64,000 nt of DNA from Bin80 sp965220935 (GTDB taxonomy: Bacteria > Bacteroidota > Rhodothermia > Rhodothermales > Bin80), in the NCBI GenBank assembly GCA_965220935.1, contig OZ244857.1, forward strand, positions 3,224,001-3,288,000, in the 5' to 3' direction. Below are positions 8,658-19,517 of the stretch, piece by piece. The notes below the pieces were generated by a model. It did not search any database, had not been told where the DNA came from, and saw only the letters and a list, made by a program, of their open reading frames with translations. Position 1 is the stretch's first letter. Each line of letters starts with the position of its first letter. Position numbers and translations under genes: made by a program.

Positions 8658-10835
8658 TTACAGATCAAACCGATCAAGATTCATGACCTTTACCCAAGCC
8701 TCTACAAACTTCTCAACAAATTCTCCACCTGCATCATCTGATGCAAATACCTCCGCAATAGCGCGCAACTGCGAATTGGAACCGAAGATTAAGTCAACTG
8801 AAGTGCCTGTCCACATCAAATCACCCGTCTTGTAGTTCCTGCCTTCATATAGGCCATTTTCTACATGTCTCCAAGTCGTATTCAGATCTAATAGATTTAC
8901 AAAAAAGTCAGACGTAAGATGTCCAGGATTTGTCGTAAATACCCCCGAATCAGATCCATCATAATTTGTATTCAATACACGCATCCCACCTATCAAAACC
9001 GTCATTTCTACTGCGGTCAGCGTCAGTAAATGCGCACGATCAATAAGCAATTCCTCAGCAGACTTTGATAACCCTGATTTAATGTAATTCCGAAATCCAT
9101 CCGCATCAGGCTCCAATACAGAAAACGAATTGACATCAGTCAGTTCCTGCGTAGCATCGGTCCGGCCTGGTGAGAAGGGAACTTCAATGGTATGCCCAGC
9201 CCGCCGAGCAGCCTCTTCAATGGCCACACCACCAGCCAAAATAATCAGATCTGCCAGTGAGATCATCTTACCATGCTCTGCAGAGAATTTTGATTGAATC
9301 GCTTCTAATTCCCGAAGCGTTTTGGTGAGTCGAGATGGATGATTGACTTCCCATGTACTCTGTGGCTTCAAGCGTAGGCGAGCGCCATTGGCTCCTCCAC
9401 GCTTGTCGGTTCCACGAAATGTAGATGCCGAAGCCCACGCCGTACTAACGAGCTCTTCAACCGAAAGTCCAGATGTAAGAATTTGACGCTTAAGGACTTG
9501 AATATCCTGATCGCCGACCAACGCATGATCCACTTCAGGAACTGGATCCTGCCAGATAAGCGTTTCATTAGGGACTAACGGCCCAAGGTAGCGGCTGACT
9601 GGCCCCATATCACGGTGCGTGAGCTTGAACCATGCACGCGCAAACGCATCCGCAAACGCATCTGGATTAGAATAAAATCGTTGTGATATATCTGCATACG
9701 ATGGATCAACACGTAAAGCCATATCCGTTGTGAGCATAAACGGTGCGTGAGTCACAGAAGGGTCATGTGCGTCAGGTACGGTCCCGTTGGCAGAGGAATC
9801 CACTGGGGTCCATTGCTGTGCTCCACCAGGACCCTCAATCTGCTCCCATTCATATCCAAACAAATTCTCAAAGTAATTATTGTCCCACTTCGCTGGTTCG
9901 GTTGTCCATGCACCTTCAAGTCCGCTTGTGATTGTATGAATGCCTTTACCATCTCCAAAACTATTTTTCCATCCCAATCCTTGCTCTTCAATTGATGCAC
10001 CCTCAGGTTCTGCACCGACATATATACTGTCAGGTGCTGCTCCATGCGCCTTTCCAAACGTGTGTCCGCCTGCAATGAGAGCAACAGTCTCTTCATCGTT
10101 CATTGCCATACGGGCAAAGGTTTCACGAATATCAATGGCGGCGGCCAATGGATGTGGGGTTCCATTAGGTCCTTCAGGGTTCACATAGATAAGCCCCATC
10201 TGCACAGCCCCCAGTGGGTGTTCCAAATCTCGCTGACCAGTATACCGTTCATCTCCAAGCCAGCTCGTTTCTGACCCCCAGTAAATATCATCCTCTGGCT
10301 CCCAGATATCTTCTCGCCCACCAGCAAATCCGTAAGTCTTAAATCCCATGGATTCAAGTGCACAATTGCCAGTAAGAATCATGAGGTCGGCCCATGAGAG
10401 CTTCCGTCCATATTTTTGTTTAATTGGCCATAGTAGACGCCGCGCCTTGTCCAGATTTGCATTATCAGGCCAGCTATTGAGTGGGGCAAATCTTAATGTG
10501 CCTGTAGATGCACCTCCACGCCCATCTCCCACACGATAGGTCCCAGCGCTATGCCATGCCATTCGGATGAAGAAAGGTCCGTAATGACCATAATCTGCAG
10601 GCCACCACTCTTGCGAATTAGTCATTAATGCGTAGAGATCTTGCCTGACATCTTCCAGATTTAAACGATTGAATTCTTGGGCATAGTCAAAACTGTCTCC
10701 ATAAGGATTCAGCTGAGGAGGATTCTGGGCAAGAATCCGGAGGTTCAACTGATTCGGCCACCAATCCAAGTTGGAATACTTTTTCTTGGTCGCGTGGGCC
10801 GTCCCGTTGACAGGACATTGAACGTCTTTACTCAT
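8658..10835 (-). CDS. katG: Catalase-peroxidase KatG
   Basis: This bifunctional haem enzyme removes hydrogen peroxide by catalase and peroxidase activity in the cytoplasm. The 725-residue length is normal for the family. The distal triad is present as Arg91, Trp94 and His95 in RMAWHSAGTYR. The proximal haem ligand is His258 in GGHTFGKAHG. The Trp-Tyr-Met cofactor residues unique to KatG fit Trp94, Tyr217 (GLIYVNPEG) and Met243 (ARMAMNDEE). The C-terminal half is the usual non-catalytic duplicated peroxidase domain. The start ATG (MSKDVQCP) is typical. It is divergent from the metalloprotease gene at 11061 across a 225-bp gap and appears to be a single-gene unit. Confidence 0.97.
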   Translation of the reverse strand: MSKDVQCPVNGTAHATKKKYSNLDWWPNQLNLRILAQNPPQLNPYGDSFDYAQEFNRLNLEDVRQDLYALMTNSQEWWPADYGHYGPFFIRMAWHSAGTYRVGDGRGGASTGTLRFAPLNSWPDNANLDKARRLLWPIKQKYGRKLSWADLMILTGNCALESMGFKTYGFAGGREDIWEPEDDIYWGSETSWLGDERYTGQRDLEHPLGAVQMGLIYVNPEGPNGTPHPLAAAIDIRETFARMAMNDEETVALIAGGHTFGKAHGAAPDSIYVGAEPEGASIEEQGLGWKNSFGDGKGIHTITSGLEGAWTTEPAKWDNNYFENLFGYEWEQIEGPGGAQQWTPVDSSANGTVPDAHDPSVTHAPFMLTTDMALRVDPSYADISQRFYSNPDAFADAFARAWFKLTHRDMGPVSRYLGPLVPNETLIWQDPVPEVDHALVGDQDIQVLKRQILTSGLSVEELVSTAWASASTFRGTDKRGGANGARLRLKPQSTWEVNHPSRLTKTLRELEAIQSKFSAEHGKMISLADLIILAGGVAIEEAARRAGHTIEVPFSPGRTDATQELTDVNSFSVLEPDADGFRNYIKSGLSKSAEELLIDRAHLLTLTAVEMTVLIGGMRVLNTNYDGSDSGVFTTNPGHLTSDFFVNLLDLNTTWRHVENGLYEGRNYKTGDLMWTGTSVDLIFGSNSQLRAIAEVFASDDAGGEFVEKFVEAWVKVMNLDRFDL

Positions 10836-11060
10836 TGCTTAAAATATTTTGTGAGAATTTACGATTTGGATGGGGAGTAGCCATCAAGTTAAAAGTTAAA
10901 CAGCCATATCAGTTATAACCATAAGAAATAAACTCCTAAGACTTAAAATAGTGCATTCCATATTCGCTTCAGAATCAATTAATTAGGGGGAATCATGTCA
11001 TTCAGGCATCAATCTTAGTCTTTTCTTTTGTATTTTTGTCTTAACTATCTCTGATATCCT
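10836..11060. promoter_or_regulatory. Divergent promoter region between katG and the metalloprotease gene
   Basis: The 225-bp AT-rich gap separates two divergent genes and must hold both promoters. I could not identify a convincing PerR, OxyR or Fur operator by eye. Confidence 0.4.
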
Positions 11061-13526
11061 ATGAAACTTACTCTCAGCATTTTTTCACTCCTTGGACTGT
11101 TCCTACTTGCCGGTTGCATGTCCTTACGTCAATCCTCTGTCGTAGACTCACCTTCTGAAGCTGAGGAAAAAGAAGAAGAAACTACACAATATGATGACGT
11201 CATCACCGATGAAGCAGTTACAGATGATGGCTTATTCACGGTTCATCAGATCAAAGAAAAACTATATTTTGAAATTCCCGATTCTCTTCTTGAAGTGGAA
11301 ATGCTTCTGGTTACACGCATGGCTGCCACAATGAATAACATGGGATACGGGGGAATGAAGACAAACACCCAAGTATTGCGCTGGCAAAAACAATCTGAAA
11401 AGATTCTACTTCGTGTGGTATCTTACGAGAATGTTGCCGATGAAGATCAGCCCATTTATAGAGCCGTTCGCAATTCAAACTTTGAACCGATTCTACGTGC
11501 CTTTGACATTGAAACCTTAAATGATGACTCTACAGCCAACGTCATTGAAGTGACCGATCTGTTTACCTCCGATGTCCCCTCACTTGGGCTCCCGTCCTTT
11601 CGTCGGGAGCAGTACAGCGTTCGTCGACTGGACTCTGATCGAACCTATATTTCCTCTGCCAAAAGTTATCCATTGAACATTGAAGTCCGACATGTTCTGA
11701 GTTACGATGCCTCTGAGCCACCGTCAAATTCTGCCGCTGGAACGATTTCTGTGGAAATGAACCAATCTATGATCCTATTGCCGCACGATCCAATGCAACC
11801 AAGGCTTTGTGATCAGCGCGTAGGATTTTTTAGCGTCACAACGATTGACTATGGACGAGATGCCCAAAAAGCGGAAGAGAGGTGCTACATCACTCGGTGG
11901 CGTCTGGAACCCAAGGATCCAACAGCGTATGCTCGTGGTGAATTAAGTGAGCCTATCAAACCGATCGTCTATTATATTGATCCAGCAACTCCCATGAAGT
12001 GGAGGCCCTACCTCAAACAGGGTGTAGATGATTGGAACGGTGCCTTTGAAGTCGCGGGCTTTAAGAATGCAATCATCGCCAAGGACCCGCCTACCGTTGA
12101 AGAAGATCCAGAGTTTAGTCCCGAAGATGTCCGCTATTCTGTAATCCGATACTTTTCTTCCAACATACAGAATGCTTTTGGTCCGCATGTCCATGATCCC
12201 CGGACAGGCGAAATTCTGGAAAGTGACATCGGCTGGTATCATAATGTTATGAACCTGCTACGCAACTGGTTCTTTGTGCAAACCGCAGCTGTAAATCCTG
12301 ATGCCCGTTCAGTCAAATTTAGAGATGAGGTCATGGGGCGCTTAATACGTTTTGTTTCAGCCCATGAGGTAGGGCACACCATAGGACTCCCTCATAACTG
12401 GGGTTCAAGTGCTGCGTTCCCTGTAGATTCTCTTCGCTCATCTGCATTCACCGACAAATATGGCACCTCTCCCTCAATCATGGATTACGCCCGTTTTAAC
12501 TACGTCGCTCAACCTGGTGATGGAGTGACGAATCTTATGCCTGATATTGGCGCCTACGATAAATGGTCTGTTCAATGGGGGTACTCGGCCTTGTTAGATG
12601 CAGACTCACCTGATGCTGAACGCGAAACGCTCAATCGATGGGTTCTTGATCGCGCTGGGGATCCACTCTACTTTTACGGCCGTCAAGGCCCTCGTGTTGA
12701 CCCGCGTTCTCAAAATGAAGATTTAGGAGATGATGCCGTCAAGGCCAGTGATTATGGTATAGCCAACCTGAAGGTAATTCTTGACGAGTTGATCAACTGG
12801 ACCGCGGAGGATGCCAAAGATTATGGCGAGCTCTCAGAGCTCTATGGTCAAGTTACCATTCAGTGGAACCGATACATCGGTCATGTCGCTGCCAATGTTG
12901 GAGGACACTATGAAAACTTCAAAACCTACGATCAGGACGGGGTGGTGTACTCCCCAGTGCCAGCGAGTATCCAAAGAAACGCCATGGACTGGCTTTCAAG
13001 ACAGGCCTTCGTCACCCCACACTGGATCCTGAACAACGATATTCTGCGTCGTATTGAAGGGGTTGGAGCAATGGATCGGATTCGTCGCTATCAGGTAGGC
13101 GCGGTCAACACACTGCTCAACCCGATACGAATTGGCCGCCTCATGGAAACAGAGGCATTGGCCAATGGAACAGATGTGTATACGTTTTCTGAACTGCTTG
13201 GTGATTTACGTGATGGCATCTGGACAGAATTGCCTAGAGCATCACGTATCGGACCTTTTCGTCGTAATCTGCAGAGAGGGTATGTAGAGCGCTTAGGCTA
13301 TCTTATGACTGAAGAATCCCCCACCGTGTCATCGTTCCTTGTAAGTTTTGGTATGGCACCCGTTGATGTGAGCCAGTCTGATATTCGCGCCTACGTACGA
13401 GGCGAGCTGAACTCTTTAAAGACTGCTGTTAACCGTGTAGCTCGGCGAACGAACGACAGCATCACTAAACTACACTTAGAGGACATCAGTATCCGCATTG
13501 ATGATATTCTGGACGCTGATGACTAA
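11061..13526 (+). CDS. Zinc-dependent metalloprotease lipoprotein (DUF5117/DUF4953-type)
   Basis: This is an 821-residue predicted lipoprotein peptidase. The signal peptide ends in the lipobox LLAGC (Cys19), followed by an acidic linker. The zinc site AHEVGHTIGLPHNWG is near residue 436, matching the HExxHxxGxxH pattern of metzincin-like enzymes. SPSIMDYARFNY follows at the position of the Met-turn. The N-terminal portion fits the DUF5118/DUF5117 modules and the C-terminal portion the DUF4953 region commonly found together in Bacteroidota. It probably acts in the periplasm or at the outer membrane; the substrate is unknown. The next gene, an LRR T9SS protein, starts 116 bp downstream on the same strand. 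Confidence 0.88.
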   Translation: MKLTLSIFSLLGLFLLAGCMSLRQSSVVDSPSEAEEKEEETTQYDDVITDEAVTDDGLFTVHQIKEKLYFEIPDSLLEVEMLLVTRMAATMNNMGYGGMKTNTQVLRWQKQSEKILLRVVSYENVADEDQPIYRAVRNSNFEPILRAFDIETLNDDSTANVIEVTDLFTSDVPSLGLPSFRREQYSVRRLDSDRTYISSAKSYPLNIEVRHVLSYDASEPPSNSAAGTISVEMNQSMILLPHDPMQPRLCDQRVGFFSVTTIDYGRDAQKAEERCYITRWRLEPKDPTAYARGELSEPIKPIVYYIDPATPMKWRPYLKQGVDDWNGAFEVAGFKNAIIAKDPPTVEEDPEFSPEDVRYSVIRYFSSNIQNAFGPHVHDPRTGEILESDIGWYHNVMNLLRNWFFVQTAAVNPDARSVKFRDEVMGRLIRFVSAHEVGHTIGLPHNWGSSAAFPVDSLRSSAFTDKYGTSPSIMDYARFNYVAQPGDGVTNLMPDIGAYDKWSVQWGYSALLDADSPDAERETLNRWVLDRAGDPLYFYGRQGPRVDPRSQNEDLGDDAVKASDYGIANLKVILDELINWTAEDAKDYGELSELYGQVTIQWNRYIGHVAANVGGHYENFKTYDQDGVVYSPVPASIQRNAMDWLSRQAFVTPHWILNNDILRRIEGVGAMDRIRRYQVGAVNTLLNPIRIGRLMETEALANGTDVYTFSELLGDLRDGIWTELPRASRIGPFRRNLQRGYVERLGYLMTEESPTVSSFLVSFGMAPVDVSQSDIRAYVRGELNSLKTAVNRVARRTNDSITKLHLEDISIRIDDILDADD

Positions 13527-13641
13527 TATCATGGAAATCAACACTCAACGAACAGTCTGCTCAAAGTATCTGTTGAAAAAATATCCATATAAGCCTACAG
13601 GGACAATGCTGTACTCAATCGTGCTACAATCGATAGAATCC

Positions 13642-15435
13642 ATGCTAAGGTTCTTTTTGCTGTTTATGCTGGTTGCTCTTTGTTCGGCTCTCGTGTCAAT
13701 GGCACAGGAAAAACGATCAGTCATGGACTCTTTGGCAAACGCAGAAGCGCATGCTAATCCATTATTATATGATGCAGATAATGTAGAGGCGGTTCACAAG
13801 GTGCTATCTGCATTCTATCTCGCCACGAATGGAGATCAATGGACAGATAATTCGGGCTGGAATGTAGAGGTGGTTCCTTCGTCTATGGAAGACTTTAACA
13901 TGTGGTATGGACTCAGCGTTATTGATGGGAGGTTATCCGCTATTTCACTGGGGAGAAATAATCTTTCGGGGCATCTTCTGCCTGAACTGGGGACCCTAGT
14001 GGGTTTGCTGAATCTGGATCTCAGATTCAATCGCCTTACGGGTTCCATTCCTGCTGAACTGGGTAACCTGTCCGAGTTAACATATTTGTTTTTGAGCTTC
14101 AATCAGCTTACGGGCCCGATTCCTGTTGAACTCAGAAATTTGACAAAATTACATCGATTGAATATCGTTAGCAATCATCTTTCTGGCCCGATCCCTGCTG
14201 AACTGGGGGAGCTAACACAATTACAGAGATTGAATTTGTCACGCAATCACCTTTCTGGCCCGATTCCTGCTGAACTAGGAGAATTGACACAATTAGAGCG
14301 GTTGATTTTGTATGATAACCATCTTTCTGGCCAGATTCCCGCTGAACTGGGTCAGCTATCAAAACTAGAATTTCTGTTTCTATACCGAAATAAGCTTTCT
14401 AGCCCGATTCCTCCCGAGCTGGGTCAACTATTAGATCTACAATATCTGTGGCTTGATGAAAACAAGCTTTCTGGGCCAATTCCTCCCGAGCTAGGACGTT
14501 TGACAAACTTACTGAGGTTGGATTTGTCTTACAATGAACTCTCTGGCCAGCTATCTCCCGAATTGGGCAACTTGGAAATATTGGAACATATTGACCTTCG
14601 CAACAATCGCCTTTCTGGCTCAATTCCTTCTGAGCTGGGCAACCTATCAAAATTACGTTCGCTGCGGTTCAATGTGAATAGTCTTTCTGGCCAGATTCCC
14701 CCTGAATTGGGCAATATGGATAGCCTGAGAACTATGTGGCTGGGCATTAACAATCTAACAGGCCCGATTCCTGCTCAACTAGGTAACCTATCAAACTTAA
14801 CAACACTGTGGATGGGCGTTAATCGTCTTACAGGTTCCATTCCCGCTGAACTGGGAGATTTGACACACTTAGAAGAATTGAATCTATATGATAATCAACT
14901 TTCTGGTGCACTACCTCCCGAACTAGGTCATCTATCGGATTTGGTGTCACTATCGCTGGGCAATAATCAGTTTTTGGGTCAACTCCCAAGAAGCTTCCTA
15001 CGACTGAACCTTGAGGGATTTGATTTTAGAGGGAATTCTGGACTGTGTGCTCCATCAGACGATGAGTTCCAAAACTGGATGAGTGGTATTGATTATGTCT
15101 ATGCAGACCCAAACTGCACGAGCTTCGTCTCGACTCAGCAAGAAGGCGCATTGCCAGTAGAGTTCACCGTTCAAGGTAACTATCCGAATCCAGTTCGGAC
15201 TTCTACCCGCCTGCGGTTTGATCTTCCTTGGCCTGCCCGTGTATCAATTGAAGTCTTGGATGTCACCGGCCGCCGCGTGTTGCAACAGCCACCCACGGAA
15301 GTATCGGCTGGTTGGGAGCGTGAACTCTCTGTAAACAATCTGTCGCTTCCCTCCGGTGCCTATTTGTATCAATTGATGGTGGATTCCTCCGATGACATTT
15401 TAATGCACACAGGACGCTTTGTGGTCGTTCGATAG
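13642..15435 (+). CDS. Leucine-rich-repeat protein with type IX secretion sorting domain
   Basis: I chose the ATG at 13642 because it opens a good signal peptide (MLRFFLLFMLVALCSALV). The open frame extends upstream to 13498, but that part overlaps the previous gene and is not signal-like. The mature protein has an N-terminal cap (FYLATNGDQWTDNSGW), typical of plant-type LRR proteins in bacteria. About sixteen 24-residue repeats of the form LSGPIPAELGxLTxLxxLxL follow. It ends with a C-terminal T9SS type A sorting domain (GNYPNPVRTSTRLRFDLP ... GAYLYQLMV). It should be secreted through T9SS and anchored on the surface. A ligand-binding or adhesion role is likely but not shown. A decayed AssT-like gene follows, and a similar LRR/AssT pairing recurs at 27455-31623. 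Confidence 0.9.
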   Translation: MLRFFLLFMLVALCSALVSMAQEKRSVMDSLANAEAHANPLLYDADNVEAVHKVLSAFYLATNGDQWTDNSGWNVEVVPSSMEDFNMWYGLSVIDGRLSAISLGRNNLSGHLLPELGTLVGLLNLDLRFNRLTGSIPAELGNLSELTYLFLSFNQLTGPIPVELRNLTKLHRLNIVSNHLSGPIPAELGELTQLQRLNLSRNHLSGPIPAELGELTQLERLILYDNHLSGQIPAELGQLSKLEFLFLYRNKLSSPIPPELGQLLDLQYLWLDENKLSGPIPPELGRLTNLLRLDLSYNELSGQLSPELGNLEILEHIDLRNNRLSGSIPSELGNLSKLRSLRFNVNSLSGQIPPELGNMDSLRTMWLGINNLTGPIPAQLGNLSNLTTLWMGVNRLTGSIPAELGDLTHLEELNLYDNQLSGALPPELGHLSDLVSLSLGNNQFLGQLPRSFLRLNLEGFDFRGNSGLCAPSDDEFQNWMSGIDYVYADPNCTSFVSTQQEGALPVEFTVQGNYPNPVRTSTRLRFDLPWPARVSIEVLDVTGRRVLQQPPTEVSAGWERELSVNNLSLPSGAYLYQLMVDSSDDILMHTGRFVVVR

Positions 15436-15699
15436 GAATGAAATCGTTAGCCATGCTTGAACTCATGGGCAAAAAAATGTATCATGACTCAGTTTTTCTC
15501 TGAATCAACTAGTCGTATTTGAAAGATCAACGCACAAAATAATCAATATCTCTGAAGAGTGAGGCTAAATTGATTGATTTCAATTAACATTCTCAGAAAT
15601 GTGTGTTTCTATGCCTAATCAAAATGATCCTGACTGCTTATGTCAGACCGCTGTCCATCAAAAGAAGAGACCACCGCAATTATTAGTAAATATGCAGAC

Positions 15700-17206
15700 T
15701 CGCCACGTCTGATACTACCGTCTACCATCTTTCTCGTAGCTCTTGTTTGGCTGTGATAGTGCCCCCATAAACTTAACCCCTTCTGTAAAAGACCTCAAAC
15801 ATCTGATCACCAGTGAAAGCCTGATCCTAAATCCAACAGGCTACACCCCCCTCTCTGCAGAACTCACTCTGAAAACGGCCCAGCCTGTTCAAGTAGAGCT
15901 GGAAATCGTAAGTCATACGATGGTGAAGACAACCTTATCCACCGGTTTGAAGAAGTCGACACTTCATTTACACTTCCAGTGCTTGGTCTCTACCCATCGC
16001 ACAATAATAATGTGCAGATTCGATTCTTTGATAGTGGAAACCAATTACTTGGACAGGAACACCGCCTGATTGAGACTCTGAGTCTCATACCGAACTTCCA
16101 AATATTAATGTTGGGGTGAATACGGGGCGAAAAAAATCAGAGATGAACTTGGTGAGTTACTGGGGACACACGAATGCTGATTTTCCACTAATCCCATTCA
16201 TCTTTGGTCAACATGGACATATCCGATGGTATGCTAACATGGTCAATCATCCAACGTTAGACCGCATGAATTATGATGTCGGAGTAGAGCGGCTCCAAAA
16301 CGGTAATCTCTATTTCGGCGATATCATCACCTATTTGAGATGGACATGTTCGGCAGAGTCATCCATGAGTGGCCTTTGTCAGGTTATAGTTTTCACCACC
16401 ATGTTCTTGAACTCCCCAACGGAAATTTCTTAGCCACGGTGACAAAAAATCATCTCTCTACCATACAAGACCATGTCATAGAAATTGATCGAGAAACTGG
16501 TACTGTCGTTAAGCAATGGGATCTCAGAGCATCATTAGACTCGCAACGACGCATCAGGAATTCTAATTCACGGGACTGGTTCCATGGAAACGGACTCGCC
16601 TATGACGAAAAAACCGATGCCATCATCGCGTCTGGAAATAATCAAGGGGTCGTAAAGCTGACGCGCAACAATGAAGTGCTTTGGATTCTAGCCCCGCATA
16701 GAGGCTGGGATCTATCTGGAAATGGCACGGACTTAAAGACTAAACTCCTTCAGCCTCTGGATGCTAACGGAAAACCCATTACAGATCTTCGTGTCGTTGC
16801 TGGATATAGGGATCATTCGGAATTCTCGTGGACATGGGCTCAGCATGCACCCAAGTTAACCCTGCTTATATTTGACAATGGGAGCAGGCGAAATTACACT
16901 GGAGATATAAGGTTCAGCCGAGCGGTTGAATATCACATTGACGAGGATGCGATGACAATTCAGCAAGTCTGGGAGTATGGCCGCAGCACTTATTCCCATG
17001 CCTTATCAGATGTTGATTATCATATAGATGAAAACACCGTCGTTTTCATGCCTGGTAGCAATGATGAATATGGAAACAATGGAAAAACGATTGAGATTGA
17101 TTACATTACAAAGGAGGTGGTTATACGTAATAAGAGTGATTTCCCCGATACATGTTTCAACGTATTGAACGCCTTCCCATTTATCCGCCCAACCAATACG
17201 CTCTGA
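15700..17206 (+). pseudogene. Decayed arylsulfotransferase (AssT-like) lipoprotein gene
   Basis: Three overlapping frames (15743-16069, 16116-16433, 16340-17206) match successive parts of the 602-codon gene at 27455-29263. Shared strings include LNPTGYTPLSAEL, GHIRWYANM, DWFHGNGLAYDE and RAVEYHIDEDAMTIQQVWEY. At least three indels break the frame, including one in the lipoprotein signal near 15730. The lipobox FGCDS is still visible. The putative catalytic histidines of the AssT family (in DWFHGN and in QHAPKL) remain in the sequence, so the decay is fairly recent. It is the partner-position equivalent of the intact AssT-like gene next to the second LRR gene. Confidence 0.82.
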
Positions 17207-17725
17207 TCATGAAATCAATTTGACAGAGACCTTGATGCATATCTGTTGCGCCTGCTCTGAATTGACACTTCAGTAGAGGATTGAAGCCCCGAACCATGTC
17301 ATCTGGTATAACCGACACTTCACTAGTGGCAATTTGAGAGGCCTATGGATGTACATCAAGGAACTCTATCTACTGCAACATGAATAATTATCAGTCGTAG
17401 TAGAGATTTTTCACCTCTCTGTGATCATGAAGGATATTCAAGATCTACTTGGATCAATTGAAATTATCGGGGCATGGTCTCAAGGAGCGGCACATGATTT
17501 GATCCCCATCCGTAATAATAATATTCTAGTTGTTTTGGTATCTCCATAGCATTGGGCAGCGTCAGATGAAAGGACGATTCATCGTTCCCAAATCAAATAT
17601 GAAGAACGCCAATATTCATCAAAAAAGGCTCAATCATTGTTTCACATTTGTAAACTTGCTCTCAGATGAAACATATATCGATTATTTCGTATACTGTAGT
17701 TTAACCATTCTAAACATTTCTTCTA
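17207..17725. other. Intergenic stretch without recognised features
   Basis: About 520 bp of AT-rich sequence. Open frames are short and unlike known families. I see no strong terminator or repeat. Confidence 0.4.
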
Positions 17726-18025
17726 ATGATTGTCAAAAAAATTAGTCCTAAGGGACGCTCAGTTCGCGTCATCTTTGAATTACCCTTCAATGAAGCCCAG
17801 GAAAGCGCGAGCATCGTAGGTGATTTTAATGATTGGGATAGTGCAAAGCATCCCATGGAGCGTAACAATCGGAAAAAAGTCTGGACGAAAGCAGTGTCCT
17901 TCAAGTCTGGTTCTACCATAGAGTTTCGCTACTTTCTGGATGGGCATAAATGGCACAACGAACCACAAGCTGATTCATTCGCACCGAATCCACATTATTC
18001 GGAAAACAGCGTCCTAACGCTTTAA
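17726..18025 (+). CDS. Small glycogen-binding (CBM48/AMPK1-type) domain protein
   Basis: A 99-residue protein made almost entirely of one carbohydrate-binding module of the isoamylase early-set type. Family marks are ASIVGDFNDWD, the aromatic-rich FRYFLDGHKWHNEPQADSF, and the terminal NSVLTL strand. There is no signal peptide, so it is cytoplasmic. Stand-alone modules of this kind are frequent in Bacteroidota and are assumed to bind glycogen or related alpha-glucans; they have no catalytic part. The stop overlaps the end of the convergent SpmB-like gene by a few bases. No obvious partner gene for glycogen metabolism is in the window. Confidence 0.85.
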   Translation: MIVKKISPKGRSVRVIFELPFNEAQESASIVGDFNDWDSAKHPMERNNRKKVWTKAVSFKSGSTIEFRYFLDGHKWHNEPQADSFAPNPHYSENSVLTL

Positions 18026-18564
18026 CCGAACAGAAAAAGGACGACGTATACCGCTGCAAACATTGCAAAAATATCGGCAATCAGCCCCGCAGGCACAGCG
18101 TGGCGGGTCTTTCTGATATTGATCGCACCAAAGTAAACCGCAATGACATAAAATGTGGTTTCAGTGGATCCAAACATGGTTGCAGCCATTTTGACGAAGA
18201 TTGAATCTTCTCCAAATTGATTGATCATATCCAGTATGATCCCTACAGATCCAGATCCTGTGAGTGGACGCACTATTGCCATGGGAATAACCTCTGCTGG
18301 AATACCTATCACTCCAACCATTGGGCGTAGCAGGTCCGTCAAAAAGTCCATGGCCCCACTCGCTCGAAACATACCTATTGCGAATAAAATTGCAATTACA
18401 TAAGGGATAATCATGACCGCAATATGAAAGCCATCTTTGGCTCCTTCTACAAATACCTCGTAAACTCGAACCTTTCGAATCATCCCATAGAGAGGAAAAC
18501 CTACCAGAATTGCGGGTAAAACCAAGGCCGATGCGTAATCTAAAAAAAGTTGTATGACACTCAT
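18022..18564 (-). CDS. SpmB-like nucleoside-recognition (Gate) domain membrane protein
   Basis: A 180-residue integral membrane protein with about five hydrophobic segments. It matches the spore maturation protein B / YjiH gate-domain family: VYEVFVEGAKDGF, MIIPYVIAILFAIGMFRASGAMDFL, PLTGSGS, and the end FAAVYVVLFLFG. Despite the name, the family is widespread in non-sporulating bacteria. Its transport role is unproven. Its ATG overlaps the stop of the SpmA-like gene by 4 bp, so the two are translationally coupled and probably form one complex. Confidence 0.87.
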   Translation of the reverse strand: MSVIQLFLDYASALVLPAILVGFPLYGMIRKVRVYEVFVEGAKDGFHIAVMIIPYVIAILFAIGMFRASGAMDFLTDLLRPMVGVIGIPAEVIPMAIVRPLTGSGSVGIILDMINQFGEDSIFVKMAATMFGSTETTFYVIAVYFGAINIRKTRHAVPAGLIADIFAMFAAVYVVLFLFG

Positions 18565-19517
18565 GAAGTCACCTCTTGATAACGCTTGAATCTGCTTAAT
18601 AATTTAACGGCTGTAATCGCCACAATCAGAGACAGCGCAGTTGTAATTACGATTGAAAAGAACAACTGATTAATTTGAAGTCCCATGATAGCGACGAGTG
18701 TTACTGGGGGCATAATTTGTACACTCGCAGTATTCATTGCAAGTAACATGACCATTGGATCAGTCGCAGTGTCATCAGACTCATTGAGCGTCTGGAGCTC
18801 CTGCATGGCTTTGATCCCAAGCGGAGTTGCCGCATTACCCATCCCCAAAAAATTGGCGGATAGATTCAACACAATCAACCCCAAGGCAGGGTGATTTTGA
18901 GGTATCTTTGGAAACAGTGGTCGAATCAAAGGCTGGGTCAATCGCACTAAGGCCTGTAACATGCCCGATGCCTCTGCGATCTTGAGAAGCCCCATCCATA
19001 ATCCTAACCCACCAATTAGGCCAAGCGCGAGCGTAACTGCAGTTTCTGCAAAGTCCAGTGCAGCTGCGGCGATGGCATTCATCTTCACCCAACGTACAGG
19101 CCTGAAAGTGATGGTCGTCTGCCATTGAGGACCAGTGGGACTCCCCTGTAACGTGCCTCTACAATCCGATTGCCCCGTCTGATCGCATACGGTTCCTAAT
19201 GGCTCCATTAATGACATTTCTTCAGCGAATCTGAGTTCACGACCAGCCGATGTGAATAAAAGGGTGCCAGACCAGATATTGCCCGTAATCAAACTATCCC
19301 CATAATGGGCCGTCAGGTCACTGGTCCGAAGCTGTACCTCTACTTGATGCCGATGGATTTCGCTATCAAAATTATCCTCAAAAAAGATTGTCACAGGGAG
19401 GGGCTTACCATTTCTGTAGGTGTCCTGTAAAAAATCATGACAATCGCTTGTTAATGCAAAAACCAGACTCAAAACGATCAATCCACCCCAGATATAATTC
19501 AACATAATTTTGGTCAA
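18561..19517 (-). CDS. SpmA-like nucleoside-recognition (Gate) domain membrane protein
   Basis: A 318-residue membrane protein, longer than plain SpmA (about 200 residues) because of a roughly 130-residue extracytoplasmic insert after the first membrane segment. That insert contains cysteine pairs (VCDQTGQSDC). The C-terminal 190 residues hold the family core: ETAVTLALGLIGGLGLWMGLLKIAEASG, LNLSANFLGMGNAATPLGIKAM and MLLAMNTASVQIMPPVTL. It is coupled to the SpmB-like gene by a 4-bp overlap and starts the two-gene unit. Function in non-sporulating bacteria is not established. Confidence 0.87.
   Translation of the reverse strand: MTKIMLNYIWGGLIVLSLVFALTSDCHDFLQDTYRNGKPLPVTIFFEDNFDSEIHRHQVEVQLRTSDLTAHYGDSLITGNIWSGTLLFTSAGRELRFAEEMSLMEPLGTVCDQTGQSDCRGTLQGSPTGPQWQTTITFRPVRWVKMNAIAAAALDFAETAVTLALGLIGGLGLWMGLLKIAEASGMLQALVRLTQPLIRPLFPKIPQNHPALGLIVLNLSANFLGMGNAATPLGIKAMQELQTLNESDDTATDPMVMLLAMNTASVQIMPPVTLVAIMGLQINQLFFSIVITTALSLIVAITAVKLLSRFKRYQEVTS

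Noticed and set aside
18022..19517. Evidence for sporulation from SpmA/SpmB-like genes
   Set aside because: These gate-domain pairs occur widely in non-sporulating bacteria; no other sporulation gene is present.
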